DNA from: Mucilaginibacter gossypii
GTDB lineage: Bacteria > Bacteroidota > Bacteroidia > Sphingobacteriales > Sphingobacteriaceae
DNA length: 64,000 nucleotides
Assembly (NCBI RefSeq): GCF_900100945.1
Contig: NZ_FNCG01000002.1
Location: 477,940-541,939 of the forward strand
Reading direction: 5' to 3'
The translations under genes and the position numbers were made by a program. Below the pieces are notes generated by a model. That model ran no database searches, had not been told where the DNA came from, and saw only the letters and a program-made list of their open reading frames with translations. Of this stretch, positions 18,401 to 26,715 are shown piece after piece. The first letter of the stretch is position 1; each line of letters opens with the position of its first letter.

Positions 18401-18864
18401 TATCGTACCTGAATTTCAGCGTGGGCGCTTTTTTTCAGGGTACAGGCCGGGCTGACAGGTATATTTCAGGTAATGCTATCCAGCCGTTTTCAACCAATGG
18501 CGGTGTAAGCAATGCCTATGCCAATATTACCGACCGATGGACACCCGAAAACCCCAATCCCAACGCGTTTTATCCACGCCTGGCCTTTGGCGATGCCGCG
18601 AACACCAACAATACCCAAACCAGTTCATTCTGGATCAAAAACGTTCAGTTTGTAAGGCTTAAAACATTGGATGTTGGGTATACGCTGCCTAAAGGTTTGT
18701 TTAATAACCTGGGTTTAAAAGGAGCAAGGGTATATGTAATGGGGTATAACCTGTTCACCTTCAGTAAGTTTAAATTATGGGATCCAGAGCTTAACACAGG
18801 CAATGGAACGTCTTATCCTAATACTAAAACGTTGTCGCTAGGCCTTAGCGCGCAGTTCAATTAA
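15475..18864 (+). CDS. SusC/RagA family TonB-dependent receptor with STN domain
   Basis: About 1129 residues from ATG 15475, preferred over ATG 15394 because it places a normal signal peptide (KLSTLMLLLCSTAF) near the N-terminus. Order: STN domain (about 45-105 of the mature region), carboxypeptidase-like beta-sandwich (VTGRVTDEKGIALPGVSVKV), plug (WIRGISTF, LVLVDGIER, VYGVRGANGVIIVQT), then a 22-strand barrel. It is an outer-membrane importer of large substrates powered by TonB. The STN domain is the part that signals to FecR, matching the sigma/anti-sigma genes upstream. SusD follows 25 bp later. Confidence 0.93.
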   Translation: MKNNVPCQWGRKCTLFMKLSTLMLLLCSTAFSMTRVDANGQEVLKKKITVNVKNSPVSDALEKISASSGVKFTYNGAVSNSTEKVSEKAVNIELGVVLKRVLAKTDFTFIVLDDGEILVRYDDAKKNTNSGKTFFQRIVTGRVTDEKGIALPGVSVKVKGTDRGGIADAKGNYQIQVNADSEILVYSFIGYKNQEVAVTNKKVIDIQMQPAADNELKEVAVVAYGTQKKVSLVGAQSTIDIENLKQPVSDVTTLLAGQVAGVIGVQRSGEPGRSSADIWIRGISTFTSSYPLVLVDGIERSINNIEPEDIQSFTILKDASATAVYGVRGANGVIIVQTRRGVAGKPKINVDFYEGINSFTRIPKMADGVTYMNMVNESLTTRDQPAKYTQTYIQNTKNQVDPLLYPDINWIDAVFNKYSHNRRANINASGGVPSARYYVSASYYDETGLLKTDELAKYNSTIDYNRYNFTSNLNLELTKTTKLDLGVQGFVGKGNYPSVSASDIFVQAMIVQPTAFPIMYPGGFVPGVNPNGDQRNPYADLTTRGYSTTYSSQLYSNARLTQDLKFITPGLSFTTMFAYDINTSHSVNRSKRLDTYFPDATTPYNADGSLNLIKTYSGTSTYLNFSEASGGYYKTYTESSLNYDCTFGDHHVGGLLLFNQQDQTNYPGGSFANSIPYRYRGLAGRVTYSYKDRYFAEFNVGYNGSENFSPQKRYGFFPAFGVGWLLSEEKFFEPLKTAFSMFKIRYSNGFAGADDGGPRFDYLTFLTDGADGYTFGLNRQGVSGINITNYGVNVTWAKSHKQDLGFDIRTLNDKLSLTVDLFKEHRTGILLQRQAVPSFVGLANSPYGNLGIVDNKGIDASLQDNMTIGKVNLSIRANVTYNKDKVIENDQPIPPYPWMNRRGNNVLANYGYIAEGFFTSQDEVNKSAVPGDKSSIRPGDIKYKDLNNDGVINAYDVTKIGRGDVPSLIYGAGFTVSYLNFSVGAFFQGTGRADRYISGNAIQPFSTNGGVSNAYANITDRWTPENPNPNAFYPRLAFGDAANTNNTQTSSFWIKNVQFVRLKTLDVGYTLPKGLFNNLGLKGARVYVMGYNLFTFSKFKLWDPELNTGNGTSYPNTKTLSLGLSAQFN

Positions 18865-18889
18865 TACTAACTGTATTTAAAAGTCAGGT

Positions 18890-20701
18890 ATGAAAAAAAT
18901 ATTAATAATGTCTTTCTTACTATCCTTGGTAAGCATGAACTTTTCCTGTAAAAAGGGATATCTGGACCAGGTTCCGGATGATAGGTTAACCCTTGATCAA
19001 ACGTTCAATAACCGTAATACGGCATTGAAATTTTTGGCAAATATATACTCTAATATGCCCGATGAGGCTTCGCAGCGTTTTGCCGGTTTCGGGAATACCG
19101 TAGGCCAGTGGACGGGTGGCAGCGATGAGGCCGAATATGTATGGGGCTTTGTAACCAGCAATAACATCAATAATGGTACTTATGATGCTTCAAGCAGCCT
19201 GATCAGTGGCTTCTGGACTTATTTTTACCAGGGGATCAGGAATGCCGGAGTATTTATGGATAATATAGATAAGGTGCCAGACCTTACGCCCGATCTTAAA
19301 ACGCAGTACAAGGCCGAAGCGAGGGCATTGCGTGCTTTATATTACTTTTATCTTTTGCGCATTTATGGGCCTGTGGTTATTATCGGCGATAAAACCATCG
19401 CTCCGGATGCATCTTTTAACGATGTTCAGTTACCCAGAAATTCATATGATGAGTGCGTAAGTTATGTTACTGCCGAGCTTGATCAGGCGGCCAAAGACCT
19501 TCCTGCATTGCCTTCTAATGATAATAATTATGGACGTTTTACCAAAGGTTTTGCATTGGCCATCAAATCTGAAATGTTGTTGTATGCTGCCAGCCCGCTT
19601 TACAATGGCAATACCGATTATGCCCCTATGAAAAATGCCGATGGCAAACAACTGATCACTCAGCAGCCCGATGCTAATAAATGGAAGCTTGCTGCAGATG
19701 CCGCTAAGGAATTTATTGACCAGTTTGTTCCGGCGGTGTATGATCTTTATCGTGTAAATGACCCAAGCGGCAATTATAGCCCGTATCTATCATGCCGTGA
19801 TGTATTGTTAAAAGATTGGAACAAAGAAGTTATATACGCCAATATTGGCGCAGGCGTTACGAACCGGCAGTACGAAACAACCCCATACCATCAGGGTGCA
19901 GCTGACGAAGACAGGGGGGCCGGAGGTCTGGGCGCTACCCAGGGTATGGTTGATGCTTATTTTATGGCCAATGGACGCGCTATTGATGATGCCGCATCTG
20001 GCTATCAAAAAACTGGCTTCTCAGATTTTAAGGCACCTTATGATGATCAGTCAAGAAGTACCTACAATCAATGGGTAGGGCGCGAACCTCGGTTTTATGT
20101 AGGCATTACCTATAACGGCAGCGAGTGGCTTAATAAAAACTCAGGCAATGTGATTACACAACTCTGGAATACCGGTAACTCGGGCCGCAACACCGGTGGT
20201 AATGATTATTGCCCCACCGGATACGTGGTGCGAAAAAATATGCCACCAAGCGATAGGACACAAGGCAACCGCTCATGGGTAATGTTAAGGCTTGCCGAAA
20301 TTTACCTCAACTATGCAGAAGCGTTAAATGAAAGCAATCCGGGCAACGCCGATGTGCTGACCTATATTAACCTGATCCGTAACCGCGCCGGCATCCCCGA
20401 ATATGGCAAAGGTGTCCCTGCACCGGTAGGGCAGGAAGCCATGCGCCTGGCCATCAGGAAGGAACGGCAGATAGAACTGGCATTTGAAAACAACCGTTTT
20501 TTTGACGTAAGGCGCTGGAAAATTGCCGAAACTACGGAAAGCGGACCAACTTACGGATTAAATATCAGTGCCGACCTGCCCGATTTTTATAAAGTGGTGT
20601 CGTTCGAAAATCGTGTTTTTTCTAAAAAACACTACTTCTATCCATTGCCGCAAAATGATATTAATAGTGATAAACTATTGGTGCAAAATACCGGTTGGTA
20701 A
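18890..20701 (+). CDS. SusD/RagB family nutrient-binding outer-membrane lipoprotein
   Basis: A 603-residue lipoprotein: signal peptide with lipobox Cys20 (MNFSC), then the SusD signature KKGYLDQVPDDRLTLDQTF and the TPR-like helical body (YKAEARALRALYYFYLLRIY, RLAEIYLNYAEALNES). The C-terminal RKERQIELAFENNRFFDVRRW motif is diagnostic. It caps the SusC barrel on the cell surface and captures substrate. The pair defines a nutrient-uptake locus, but no glycoside hydrolase lies in the operon. Confidence 0.93.
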   Translation: MKKILIMSFLLSLVSMNFSCKKGYLDQVPDDRLTLDQTFNNRNTALKFLANIYSNMPDEASQRFAGFGNTVGQWTGGSDEAEYVWGFVTSNNINNGTYDASSSLISGFWTYFYQGIRNAGVFMDNIDKVPDLTPDLKTQYKAEARALRALYYFYLLRIYGPVVIIGDKTIAPDASFNDVQLPRNSYDECVSYVTAELDQAAKDLPALPSNDNNYGRFTKGFALAIKSEMLLYAASPLYNGNTDYAPMKNADGKQLITQQPDANKWKLAADAAKEFIDQFVPAVYDLYRVNDPSGNYSPYLSCRDVLLKDWNKEVIYANIGAGVTNRQYETTPYHQGAADEDRGAGGLGATQGMVDAYFMANGRAIDDAASGYQKTGFSDFKAPYDDQSRSTYNQWVGREPRFYVGITYNGSEWLNKNSGNVITQLWNTGNSGRNTGGNDYCPTGYVVRKNMPPSDRTQGNRSWVMLRLAEIYLNYAEALNESNPGNADVLTYINLIRNRAGIPEYGKGVPAPVGQEAMRLAIRKERQIELAFENNRFFDVRRWKIAETTESGPTYGLNISADLPDFYKVVSFENRVFSKKHYFYPLPQNDINSDKLLVQNTGW

Positions 20702-20718
20702 ACTCATTGAAAAAAGCA

Positions 20719-20756
20719 TACCGGTAAAGGCCATTTGAAATTGGCTTTTGCCGGTA
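20719..20756. terminator. Long hairpin after susD
   Basis: A stem of about 15 pairs with two G-U pairs (arms 20719-20733 and 20742-20756; ends TACCGG/CCGGTA). It lacks a strong T tract on either strand, so it may reduce rather than stop transcription into the metallopeptidase gene, giving SusC/SusD more message than the downstream genes. Confidence 0.5.
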
Positions 20757-20840
20757 TAAAAAGCAAATCATCCTGTTTTAAATAAACAAATCCTGGTTGC
20801 CGTGCAAAAGCGCCGCAGCGCAGGATGTTAGCACATTGTT

Positions 20841-21752
20841 ATGAAATTTATCAAATATGCATCATTACTGGTGGTGTTTTTCTTTACACATATTTTAATC
20901 AGTTCGGCAACTCAGTTCAGCTCCGGCGACACGCTGAAAAGCCCTGCCAAAAACTGGAAAGAGCATTGGTTTGAGCACGACCTTATAGTTTCGCGCACTT
21001 ATGCCGATGCTAACGTGGTTTTTTATTATGATGATAACATGTACCCTTCAGTAACATGGCCTTATAAAACCATGTCGGCTGTTTGGGCTTATGTAAAAAA
21101 AACATACGGAGCATTCGGTACTGATCCCCGCCTGTACGTGGTGTTGCACCGTGTGGTTAACAATAAGCTGGGCGGCGGGCACCCTGCATCGTACTTTGAT
21201 GCCAGTCATGATCATCACAATACCATTGATTGCGGGCTTGATGACTGGACAGGCTCTGAAGGGCAGCAAATTGGGATGCCTGTTCATGAGGTAGGGCACA
21301 TTGTTAGCGGTGCCAGCCACGGGGTAAAAGGCTCGCCATCGGATGCTTTATGGGGTGATAGCAAGTTTATGGAAATTTTTAACTATGATGTACTGAAACA
21401 TATTGGTAGGGAAGATGAAGCAGGCAGGGTTTATAAACAAATGCAAACCCAGTATGATGATTTCCCCCGCCCCCGGTCGCAGTGGTTTAAAAACTGGTTC
21501 TACCCAATTTATCATAACTATGGCGAAGCAGCGGTATTGAATAAATATTTTGGTTTGCTTGCCGATTATTTCCCGCAAAAAAATAAGGAGTACACCAGGG
21601 ACCTGAACTGGGGCGAGTTTATACATTTTTGGAGCGGTGCCGCCGGTGTAAACCTCAAGACGCAGGCATCTGTAGCCTTTGGATGGAGTGATGAATGGGA
21701 AGCGCAGTTTATTAAAGCGCAGCACGATTTTCCGCAGGTTAAATACAAATAA
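20841..21752 (+). CDS. Putative secreted zinc metallopeptidase (HExxH)
   Basis: A 303-residue protein with a Sec signal peptide (hydrophobic residues 7-24) and no lipobox. It has a zincin motif HEVGH at residues 149-153 in MPVHEVGHIVSGASHG, with downstream acidic residues (KFMEIF) that could supply the third ligand. The body is rich in Trp and Tyr. I do not recognise the exact peptidase family; a basic-secretory-protein-like or Bacteroidota-specific zincin is possible. Co-location with SusC/SusD and a DUF1735 lipoprotein suggests action on a peptide or glycoprotein substrate in the periplasm or at the surface. Confidence 0.6.
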   Translation: MKFIKYASLLVVFFFTHILISSATQFSSGDTLKSPAKNWKEHWFEHDLIVSRTYADANVVFYYDDNMYPSVTWPYKTMSAVWAYVKKTYGAFGTDPRLYVVLHRVVNNKLGGGHPASYFDASHDHHNTIDCGLDDWTGSEGQQIGMPVHEVGHIVSGASHGVKGSPSDALWGDSKFMEIFNYDVLKHIGREDEAGRVYKQMQTQYDDFPRPRSQWFKNWFYPIYHNYGEAAVLNKYFGLLADYFPQKNKEYTRDLNWGEFIHFWSGAAGVNLKTQASVAFGWSDEWEAQFIKAQHDFPQVKYK

Positions 21753-21860
21753 GTTTAACAGTGAAAATGCTGATAGACCGCTGGCCAATTTTTTTTAAGA
21801 AAAGACCGCTGCCTGGTTGTAAAGACATTTAAAAACATTAATCATTAACTCAATTAAAAA

Positions 21861-22808
21861 ATGAAAAAGATCTTAGTGAAATATTACCCGGTACTGATGG
21901 CCCTGGTAGTATTAATCAGTTCATGCTCAAAAAACGACGATAATTACGATTACCGGAAGATGCCAACTTCGGTTGAATTGCCTATAGCGGCGCATGCAGG
22001 CCCCGCATCGTTTGATAATGGCGGTTTTAAGTATAAAATATCTGAAAGCATCAGCGCGCAGCCGCAGTCCTTATCCACTACTGTGTTACTGTCTGCAGTA
22101 AAACCGCTTACAAAGGCCTTAACAGTTACCCTTCAGGTTGATATGAATGCCGTTACCAGTCTTAACGCGGCACACAGAGCCCTATTTGTTGCCGATAGTA
22201 CCGAGGCGGTAAAAAACGGTACTGATCTGCCTGATCGTAACAGCGCACAATACGCCACCTTTGTACCTTTGCCATCAAGCGCTTATAATGTGCCAGCTTC
22301 AACCGTAACTATCGGGGCCGGACTTTTATCGGCCAATCATAATATCAACCTGATTACCTCGGGCCTTTCGCTTAGTACTAATTATATGTTGCCCCTATCT
22401 ATTACAGATGCGCAGGGCCAGGCTATCAATTACTATAAAACAGTATACTATATTATTGGGATAAAAAGTCAGTATGAAGGCACCTATACAGCAAATGGTT
22501 CTATCGCTTTTCCTGATCCTTCAATAAACAGATCATGGACTAACAGAACTAAAACTTTAACAACCATTAACGGAACAACTGTACGTTCAGAAGCGGCAGA
22601 CCTTAGTGGAAGTAATTACTACATGTATTTAACGGTAAACGCCGATAATTCGGTAACTGTTAAATCGGCTCCTGAAGCCGCTAACCAAACTATCCAAAAT
22701 AATGGTGTATGTATGTATGATCCGGTTACAAAAACTTTTAGACTAAATTACAAATACGTAGGTGGCACCGGCGATCGGCGAATCAGTGAGAGCATCAAGT
22801 TGAATTGA
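21861..22808 (+). CDS. DUF1735 (BT_3987-type) surface lipoprotein
   Basis: A 315-residue lipoprotein with lipobox Cys22 (VLISSCSKND). The N-terminal half fits DUF1735 (TTVLLSAVKPLTKALTVTLQV, then VPASTVTIGAG and LSTNYMLPLSI), a beta-sandwich frequent in surface glycan- or glycoprotein-binding lipoproteins of Sus-like loci. The C-terminal half (YEGTYTANGSIAFPDP, then a beta-rich end) resembles the DUF4361 partner domain. It probably sits on the outer membrane near SusCD and helps bind the substrate. It is the last gene of the locus. Confidence 0.8.
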   Translation: MKKILVKYYPVLMALVVLISSCSKNDDNYDYRKMPTSVELPIAAHAGPASFDNGGFKYKISESISAQPQSLSTTVLLSAVKPLTKALTVTLQVDMNAVTSLNAAHRALFVADSTEAVKNGTDLPDRNSAQYATFVPLPSSAYNVPASTVTIGAGLLSANHNINLITSGLSLSTNYMLPLSITDAQGQAINYYKTVYYIIGIKSQYEGTYTANGSIAFPDPSINRSWTNRTKTLTTINGTTVRSEAADLSGSNYYMYLTVNADNSVTVKSAPEAANQTIQNNGVCMYDPVTKTFRLNYKYVGGTGDRRISESIKLN

Positions 22809-23020
22809 TACTTAAAAATGCAGTAGATAATCCAAACGCTTTCATCAGAAACGTTATTCGGTGAAAACACCTGATTAGAAAAGGCAAATGCCAGGATGCC
22901 AGCTATGTGAACATGTTCGTTTAGCCCGAAACGCTGGCATGCAAGAGGTTATCGGTCCGACTCTGATATTACCCACTTGACTGAAACCAACAGGTTGAAA
23001 GGCCTTTAGATACCCTCTAA
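22809..23020. other. Non-coding spacer after the Sus-like locus
   Basis: No gene seen. It contains an 8-bp inverted repeat (22896-22903 with 22933-22940) enclosing the perfect palindrome gaacatgttc at 22909-22918, then the terminator at 22999-23034. Confidence 0.45.
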
Positions 23021-23034
23021 AGGCCTTCGTTTTT
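22999..23034 (+). terminator. Rho-independent terminator of the Sus-like locus
   Basis: AAGGCCTTTAGA (22999-23010) pairs perfectly over 12 bp with TCTAAAGGCCTT (23016-23027), loop TACCC, followed by CG and five T residues. It probably ends the susC-susD-zincin-lipoprotein transcript about 190 bp after the last stop. Confidence 0.85.
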
Positions 23035-23317
23035 GGCTTACGGTTCCCTGCATGAAAAGGAAGTGTGGCACTCTTTCCGACAGGAAATGTATACTCAAAA
23101 TAATGATAACTGGGTGAGTACCGGCCTTAACCCGGCGTTGCCCGCGCCCGACCTGGGCTACTTTATCGGTTACCGGATATGCCAGGCATATTATGACCAG
23201 GCAAAAGATAAAAAAGCAGCGCTAAAGGAAATCATCGAATTAGATTACGCAAACCCGGTAGCAGTGGACGATTTTTTCAAACGTTCGGGTTACCGATGCG
23301 GCCGATCGGGTAACTGA
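23021..23317 (+). pseudogene. C-terminal fragment of a GldB/DUF2268-like protein
   Basis: The frame is open from about 23021, directly after a stop at 23018-23020 and inside the terminator hairpin. It runs as coherent protein (PDLGYFIGYRICQAYYDQA, ALKEIIELDYANP) to a stop at 23315-23317. The sequence resembles the C-terminal end of GldB-like/DUF2268 putative zinc-protease lipoproteins of Bacteroidota. Signal peptide, lipobox and HExxH part are missing, so this is a truncated, non-functional gene. A TTG at 23033 could technically start a 94-residue peptide. Confidence 0.65.
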
Positions 23318-23453
23318 CCCACGATTTAAAAGTTTTGAATGGTGGTAAAAACATTTTCGATAAATTCAACAAAAAAAGCTGCTCAACTTAACGGGGGCAA
23401 GTAATTTGGATTTTGAAAGTTTTTTAAAAGACGCATTTTTAGCCTTTAAACGC

Positions 23454-23490
23454 AAAAAAAGCCCTTAGCAATGCGCTAAGGGCTTTTCAA
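23454..23490. terminator. Terminator flanking tRNA-Gln
   Basis: GCCCTTAGC (23461-23469) pairs with GCTAAGGGC (23475-23483). Read on the minus strand it is followed by a run of T residues (the plus-strand A tract before 23461), so it terminates the tRNA transcript. A short T run also exists on the plus strand. Confidence 0.75.
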
Positions 23491-23496
23491 AACAAG

Positions 23497-23567
23497 TTTT
23501 CCTACAAGGGCTCGAACCTCAATCTTCAGAGCCAGAATCTGACGTGCTACCATTACACCATAGGAAA
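23497..23567 (-). tRNA. tRNA-Gln (anticodon CTG)
   Basis: A 71-nt cloverleaf on the minus strand. The acceptor stem TTTCCTA/TAGGAAA (7 bp) has discriminator A at 23497, the D arm contains GGTGTAATGGTAGCAC, the anticodon stem TCAGA/TCTGA encloses loop TTCTGGC (anticodon CTG, reading CAG), and the T arm contains GGTTCGAGCC with two G-U pairs at its base. CCA is not encoded. It lies between two hairpin terminators as a single-gene unit. The pairing was checked by hand; a covariance-model search was not run. Confidence 0.93.
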
Positions 23568-23653
23568 ATAAACAGAACATCTGCCGCTTAAAGAGACGGC
23601 GTTTCGTTCCGTGCAAATATACGAAATATGCAAACCGGTGAAAACCCCGTTTT

Positions 23654-23695
23654 AAAAAAAGCCACATCCGGATTGTTCCTGATGTGGCTTTTTTT
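23654..23695. terminator. Bidirectional terminator downstream of dps
   Basis: GCCACATC (23661-23668) pairs with GATGTGGC (23681-23688). A tracts on the left and T tracts on the right let it work on both strands. It follows the dps stop (23716, minus strand) and separates dps from the tRNA. Confidence 0.8.
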
Positions 23696-23715
23696 ACAGT
23701 AGGATTATGTGCGGG

Positions 23716-24195
23716 TTAGTCCTCGTTCACGAATGAACGCAGCATCCATGTATTTTTTTCGTTGAATTGCATGAAGCGGTTGATCATGTCGTTAGTGCCA
23801 TCGTCTCCGGCATCGGCGGTGATGGTTAATATCTCGCGTTCCATTTTTATCAGCGCAGCCAAATCGTCAATAATAGCTTTCACCATCAGGGTATCCTTTA
23901 GGCCGATGGTCTGGATCTCTTTAATGCTTGATGTTTCAATATAATCTTTAAAAGTACTGATAGGAGGTTTGCCAAGGCTCAGGATCCTTTCGGCAAGCTC
24001 ATCAATAGTAACCAGCGCGGCAGTGTACAGCTCTTCAAATTTCAGGTGCAGGGTAAAAAAGCTTGTGCCTTTAACGTTCCAGTGGCAGCCACGCAGTTTT
24101 TGGTAGTGGATATGGTAATTAGCCAGCAGGTCGTTCAGGTGGTCAACTACCGGTTTTACTTTAACTTCTTCGAGGCTTATTTCTTTTGCGTCCAT
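23716..24195 (-). CDS. dps: Dps-like DNA-binding ferritin
   Basis: A 159-residue four-helix Dps protein. The intersubunit ferroxidase residues are visible: HYQKLRGCHWNVKG (His pair) and, 12-16 residues on, the FEELY...IDELAERIL stretch supplying Asp and Glu. It forms a dodecamer that oxidises iron with peroxide and protects DNA; DNA binding by the short lysine-poor N-terminus is uncertain. A TACCTTTG -7-like box lies about 60 bp upstream on the minus strand. Single-gene unit ending at the 23654-23695 terminator. Confidence 0.93.
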   Translation of the reverse strand: MDAKEISLEEVKVKPVVDHLNDLLANYHIHYQKLRGCHWNVKGTSFFTLHLKFEELYTAALVTIDELAERILSLGKPPISTFKDYIETSSIKEIQTIGLKDTLMVKAIIDDLAALIKMEREILTITADAGDDGTNDMINRFMQFNEKNTWMLRSFVNED

Positions 24196-24269
24196 AAATA
24201 ATAGTGATGTTTTAGTTGTAACATGCCTTTACGGGCAATGTTTGGCAAAGGTAAACAGTTTTAATTTTA

Positions 24270-25055
24270 ATGAGCATATTTGCATTCTCTATGACTTCGC
24301 TTTTACCCTTCATCAGCAAAACTTACCAGTCCCCGGTTTGGCGTATGGAAATTGACGAAAGCAGCCAAACGCTGTTCCTCGAGATCAGGGACCATGCCGA
24401 TAAGCAGGTTAGTTTTTCGGCCCTGAACCTGCAAAACGGTGAGGTTTATTTTGAAGGCTTAACTACCCCCGAGCGCTGGCTTACCGGTATTGAAGCTGCT
24501 TATGATGGCGTATTATTGCTGCATAATTACCAATCGGCCACAGGGCCGGTACATAAAGGCGTCACTGCAATTGAAGCCGCTTCGGGCAAAGAGTTATGGA
24601 ATAATTTTACTTTAGCTTTTGATCATCTGTCGGTTAATGGCCCTGTAGTGTATAATGCCCAATTACAACCGAAGAAATTATTTTTACTTGATGTTAAAAT
24701 CGGCAATACACTAAGAGGATACGAGCCGGTTCCTGATCAACCGCTGAATAATCAGATCATTAGCCCTGAACTGTTGCCCTCAGCGGAAGTAAATAGTTTA
24801 TATTTACCGCTCAGCGTATATGCAAATGCGGTTCATTATATCAGCTACAATAGATTCAGAATTGTATCTTTGCACACGCTTTTGCAGGAGCATCTTGAAC
24901 AGCACTTGTTTGTATTTAACGAGGAGGGTACCCTTTTGTATCACGATTTGTTACATAACGCTATACAAAAAATGCAGCCCGAGGCGTTTGTACTACATAA
25001 TAATCAGCTCATCTATTTAAAAAACAGATCGGGCTTAATAGTGTTGAACTTGTAA
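24270..25055 (+). CDS. DUF4905 family protein
   Basis: A 261-residue protein without signal peptide or membrane span. The pattern WRMEIDESSQTLFLEIRD, FSALNLQNGEVYFEG and GVTAIEAASGKELW is repeat-like, as in beta-propeller or PQQ-like blades, and matches my recollection of DUF4905 of Sphingobacteriaceae. Function unknown. The start may instead be ATG 24291 (MTSLLPF), seven codons in. It is followed 21 bp later by the LysM gene, so the two may be co-transcribed. Confidence 0.65.
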   Translation: MSIFAFSMTSLLPFISKTYQSPVWRMEIDESSQTLFLEIRDHADKQVSFSALNLQNGEVYFEGLTTPERWLTGIEAAYDGVLLLHNYQSATGPVHKGVTAIEAASGKELWNNFTLAFDHLSVNGPVVYNAQLQPKKLFLLDVKIGNTLRGYEPVPDQPLNNQIISPELLPSAEVNSLYLPLSVYANAVHYISYNRFRIVSLHTLLQEHLEQHLFVFNEEGTLLYHDLLHNAIQKMQPEAFVLHNNQLIYLKNRSGLIVLNL

Positions 25056-25076
25056 ATTACTGTATTATAATTTATT

Positions 25077-26090
25077 ATGAAATTTAAGATTTTATTATTG
25101 GTCGCTCCCTTACTCACACTCTCCATATCGCTTTTTGCAAACCCAGTTGTTGATTCAATTGGTGTTGAAAACCTGAACGGCAAAAAAGTGATCGTTCACA
25201 AGCTTGATCCCAAAGACAATTACTACTCTATAGGCCGTCGCTACAACGTCAGCCCTAAAGCTATTATACAGTTTAATAATAACGCCCCGCTTAAAATTGG
25301 CGGCATTGTTAAAGTACCTACCGAATTACCTTTTTCAGGTGAAGCTGCTGCACAGCCTGCCGTAACTGCGCCTGCAAAACAGGTAGCAACTACTTCTGCG
25401 CCTGTACAACAAAAGCCGGTTACCCAGGCCCCTGTTCAGCAAAACAAACCACAGGTACAAGCTCCGGTTAGCTCACCTGCGCCTGTAGCCCAAGCTACAG
25501 TAAATAAAACACAGCAAGCAGCTGCCGATACCGTTAAAAAAGTAAGCATGCTTAATGTGCAGCAATACAAAGTATCGGCGGGCGAAACCTTGTTTTCTAT
25601 CGCCAAGCGTTTTAATACATCTGTTGAGGATATCAAAGCACTTAATAAACTAAGCTCTGATTCATTAGCACCTAACCAGGTGATTAATGTGCGCAGCGGT
25701 TTACCTCCCGAAGAGGTTAAACAGCCAGTAATGCAGCGCGATTCAACTTCTGTTGCTGCGCAGCAGGACACCACCGGCGACCATGGCAAAGCTAACCGTT
25801 TTGGTTTATACGAGAAAGTTGAAAAAGGCGTGGCTACCTGGATGGATGACGCCGGTTTAGATCCTAAAAAGGAGTTGGTGCTGCACCGTACAGCACCAAT
25901 AGGCACCATCATTAAAATTACCAACCCTATGAACAATCATACCACCTTTGCAAAGGTTGTTGGCCGTTTTACCGATAACGAAACAAACAAAAATGTTTTG
26001 ATCATCATGACCAAGAACACTGCCGATGCTTTAGGTGCTTTAGATAAACGTTTCCAGGTAAATATCAGCTACGGCAGCCCGAATGAATAA
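25077..26090 (+). CDS. LysM-repeat protein with RlpA/DPBB-like C-terminal domain
   Basis: A 337-residue exported protein: signal peptide 1-21, a first LysM at about 45-85 (DNYYSIGRRYNVSPKAIIQF), a Pro/Gln/Ala-rich linker (about 90-150), a second LysM at about 163-206 (YKVSAGETLFSIAKRFNTS), and a C-terminal double-psi beta-barrel-like region of about 95 residues (GVATWMDDAG to DKRFQVNIS). It binds peptidoglycan in the periplasm and may act in cell-wall remodelling; a lytic active site is not demonstrated. The stop overlaps the uridine kinase start by 8 bp. Confidence 0.82.
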   Translation: MKFKILLLVAPLLTLSISLFANPVVDSIGVENLNGKKVIVHKLDPKDNYYSIGRRYNVSPKAIIQFNNNAPLKIGGIVKVPTELPFSGEAAAQPAVTAPAKQVATTSAPVQQKPVTQAPVQQNKPQVQAPVSSPAPVAQATVNKTQQAAADTVKKVSMLNVQQYKVSAGETLFSIAKRFNTSVEDIKALNKLSSDSLAPNQVINVRSGLPPEEVKQPVMQRDSTSVAAQQDTTGDHGKANRFGLYEKVEKGVATWMDDAGLDPKKELVLHRTAPIGTIIKITNPMNNHTTFAKVVGRFTDNETNKNVLIIMTKNTADALGALDKRFQVNISYGSPNE

Positions 26091-26715
26091 ACCTTATATT
26101 ATTGGAATTGCCGGCGGAAGCGGCTCAGGCAAAACCTTTTTTTTAAAGTGCTTTTTAGAACATTTTACTGCCGACGAGGTGAGCCTCGTATCGCAGGATG
26201 ATTATTACATCCCGGTAGCACATAACATGACCAAGGAGGAGAACAAAGAATATAATTTTGATCTTCCTTCAACTATTGATCATGAACATTTTCAGCAGGA
26301 TATCAGCAAGCTTTTAAATAAGGAAGCTATCCTGAAACAAGAATACACTTTCAATAACCCCGATGCTATCCCCAAAATGATAGAGATCAAGCCTGCACCT
26401 ATTTTGATAGTGGAGGGCTTGTTTATCCTGCATTTTAAAGATATATCGGAGCTGCTTGATTTGAAAGTGTTTATTGATGCTGATGAAGACATCGCCCTGC
26501 AGCGCCGCCTTAAACGCGACCTGATAGAACGCGGCTATTCGCACGATGACGTGATGTACAAATGGATCAACCACGTGGTGCCGGCCTACAAAGAATACCT
26601 GCTGCCCTACAAAGATGAATGCGACCGTGTGATCACCAATAACACCCACGTTGCTGAGGACATTATGGTGATAACGGAAGAGATTTCGGCTGATTTGAGG
26701 GGACGTTTATTTTAA
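26083..26715 (+). CDS. udk: Uridine kinase
   Basis: A 210-residue P-loop kinase. Walker A is GGSGSGKTFF (about residues 10-19), followed by the nucleoside-binding DDYYIP and NFDLPSTIDHEHF motifs, ILIVEGLFIL and the lid RRLKRDLIERG. It phosphorylates uridine and cytidine to UMP and CMP in pyrimidine salvage. Length is normal. It overlaps the LysM gene by 8 bp, indicating translational coupling, and its stop overlaps the convergent 26712-27050 gene by 4 bp. Confidence 0.92.
   Translation: MNKPYIIGIAGGSGSGKTFFLKCFLEHFTADEVSLVSQDDYYIPVAHNMTKEENKEYNFDLPSTIDHEHFQQDISKLLNKEAILKQEYTFNNPDAIPKMIEIKPAPILIVEGLFILHFKDISELLDLKVFIDADEDIALQRRLKRDLIERGYSHDDVMYKWINHVVPAYKEYLLPYKDECDRVITNNTHVAEDIMVITEEISADLRGRLF

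Noticed and set aside
25436..25936. A long minus-strand ORF opposite the LysM protein gene
   Set aside because: It is a shadow of the Pro/Gln/Ala-rich linker region. Its sequence is low-complexity Ser/Thr/Cys with no domain, and the plus-strand gene is well supported.
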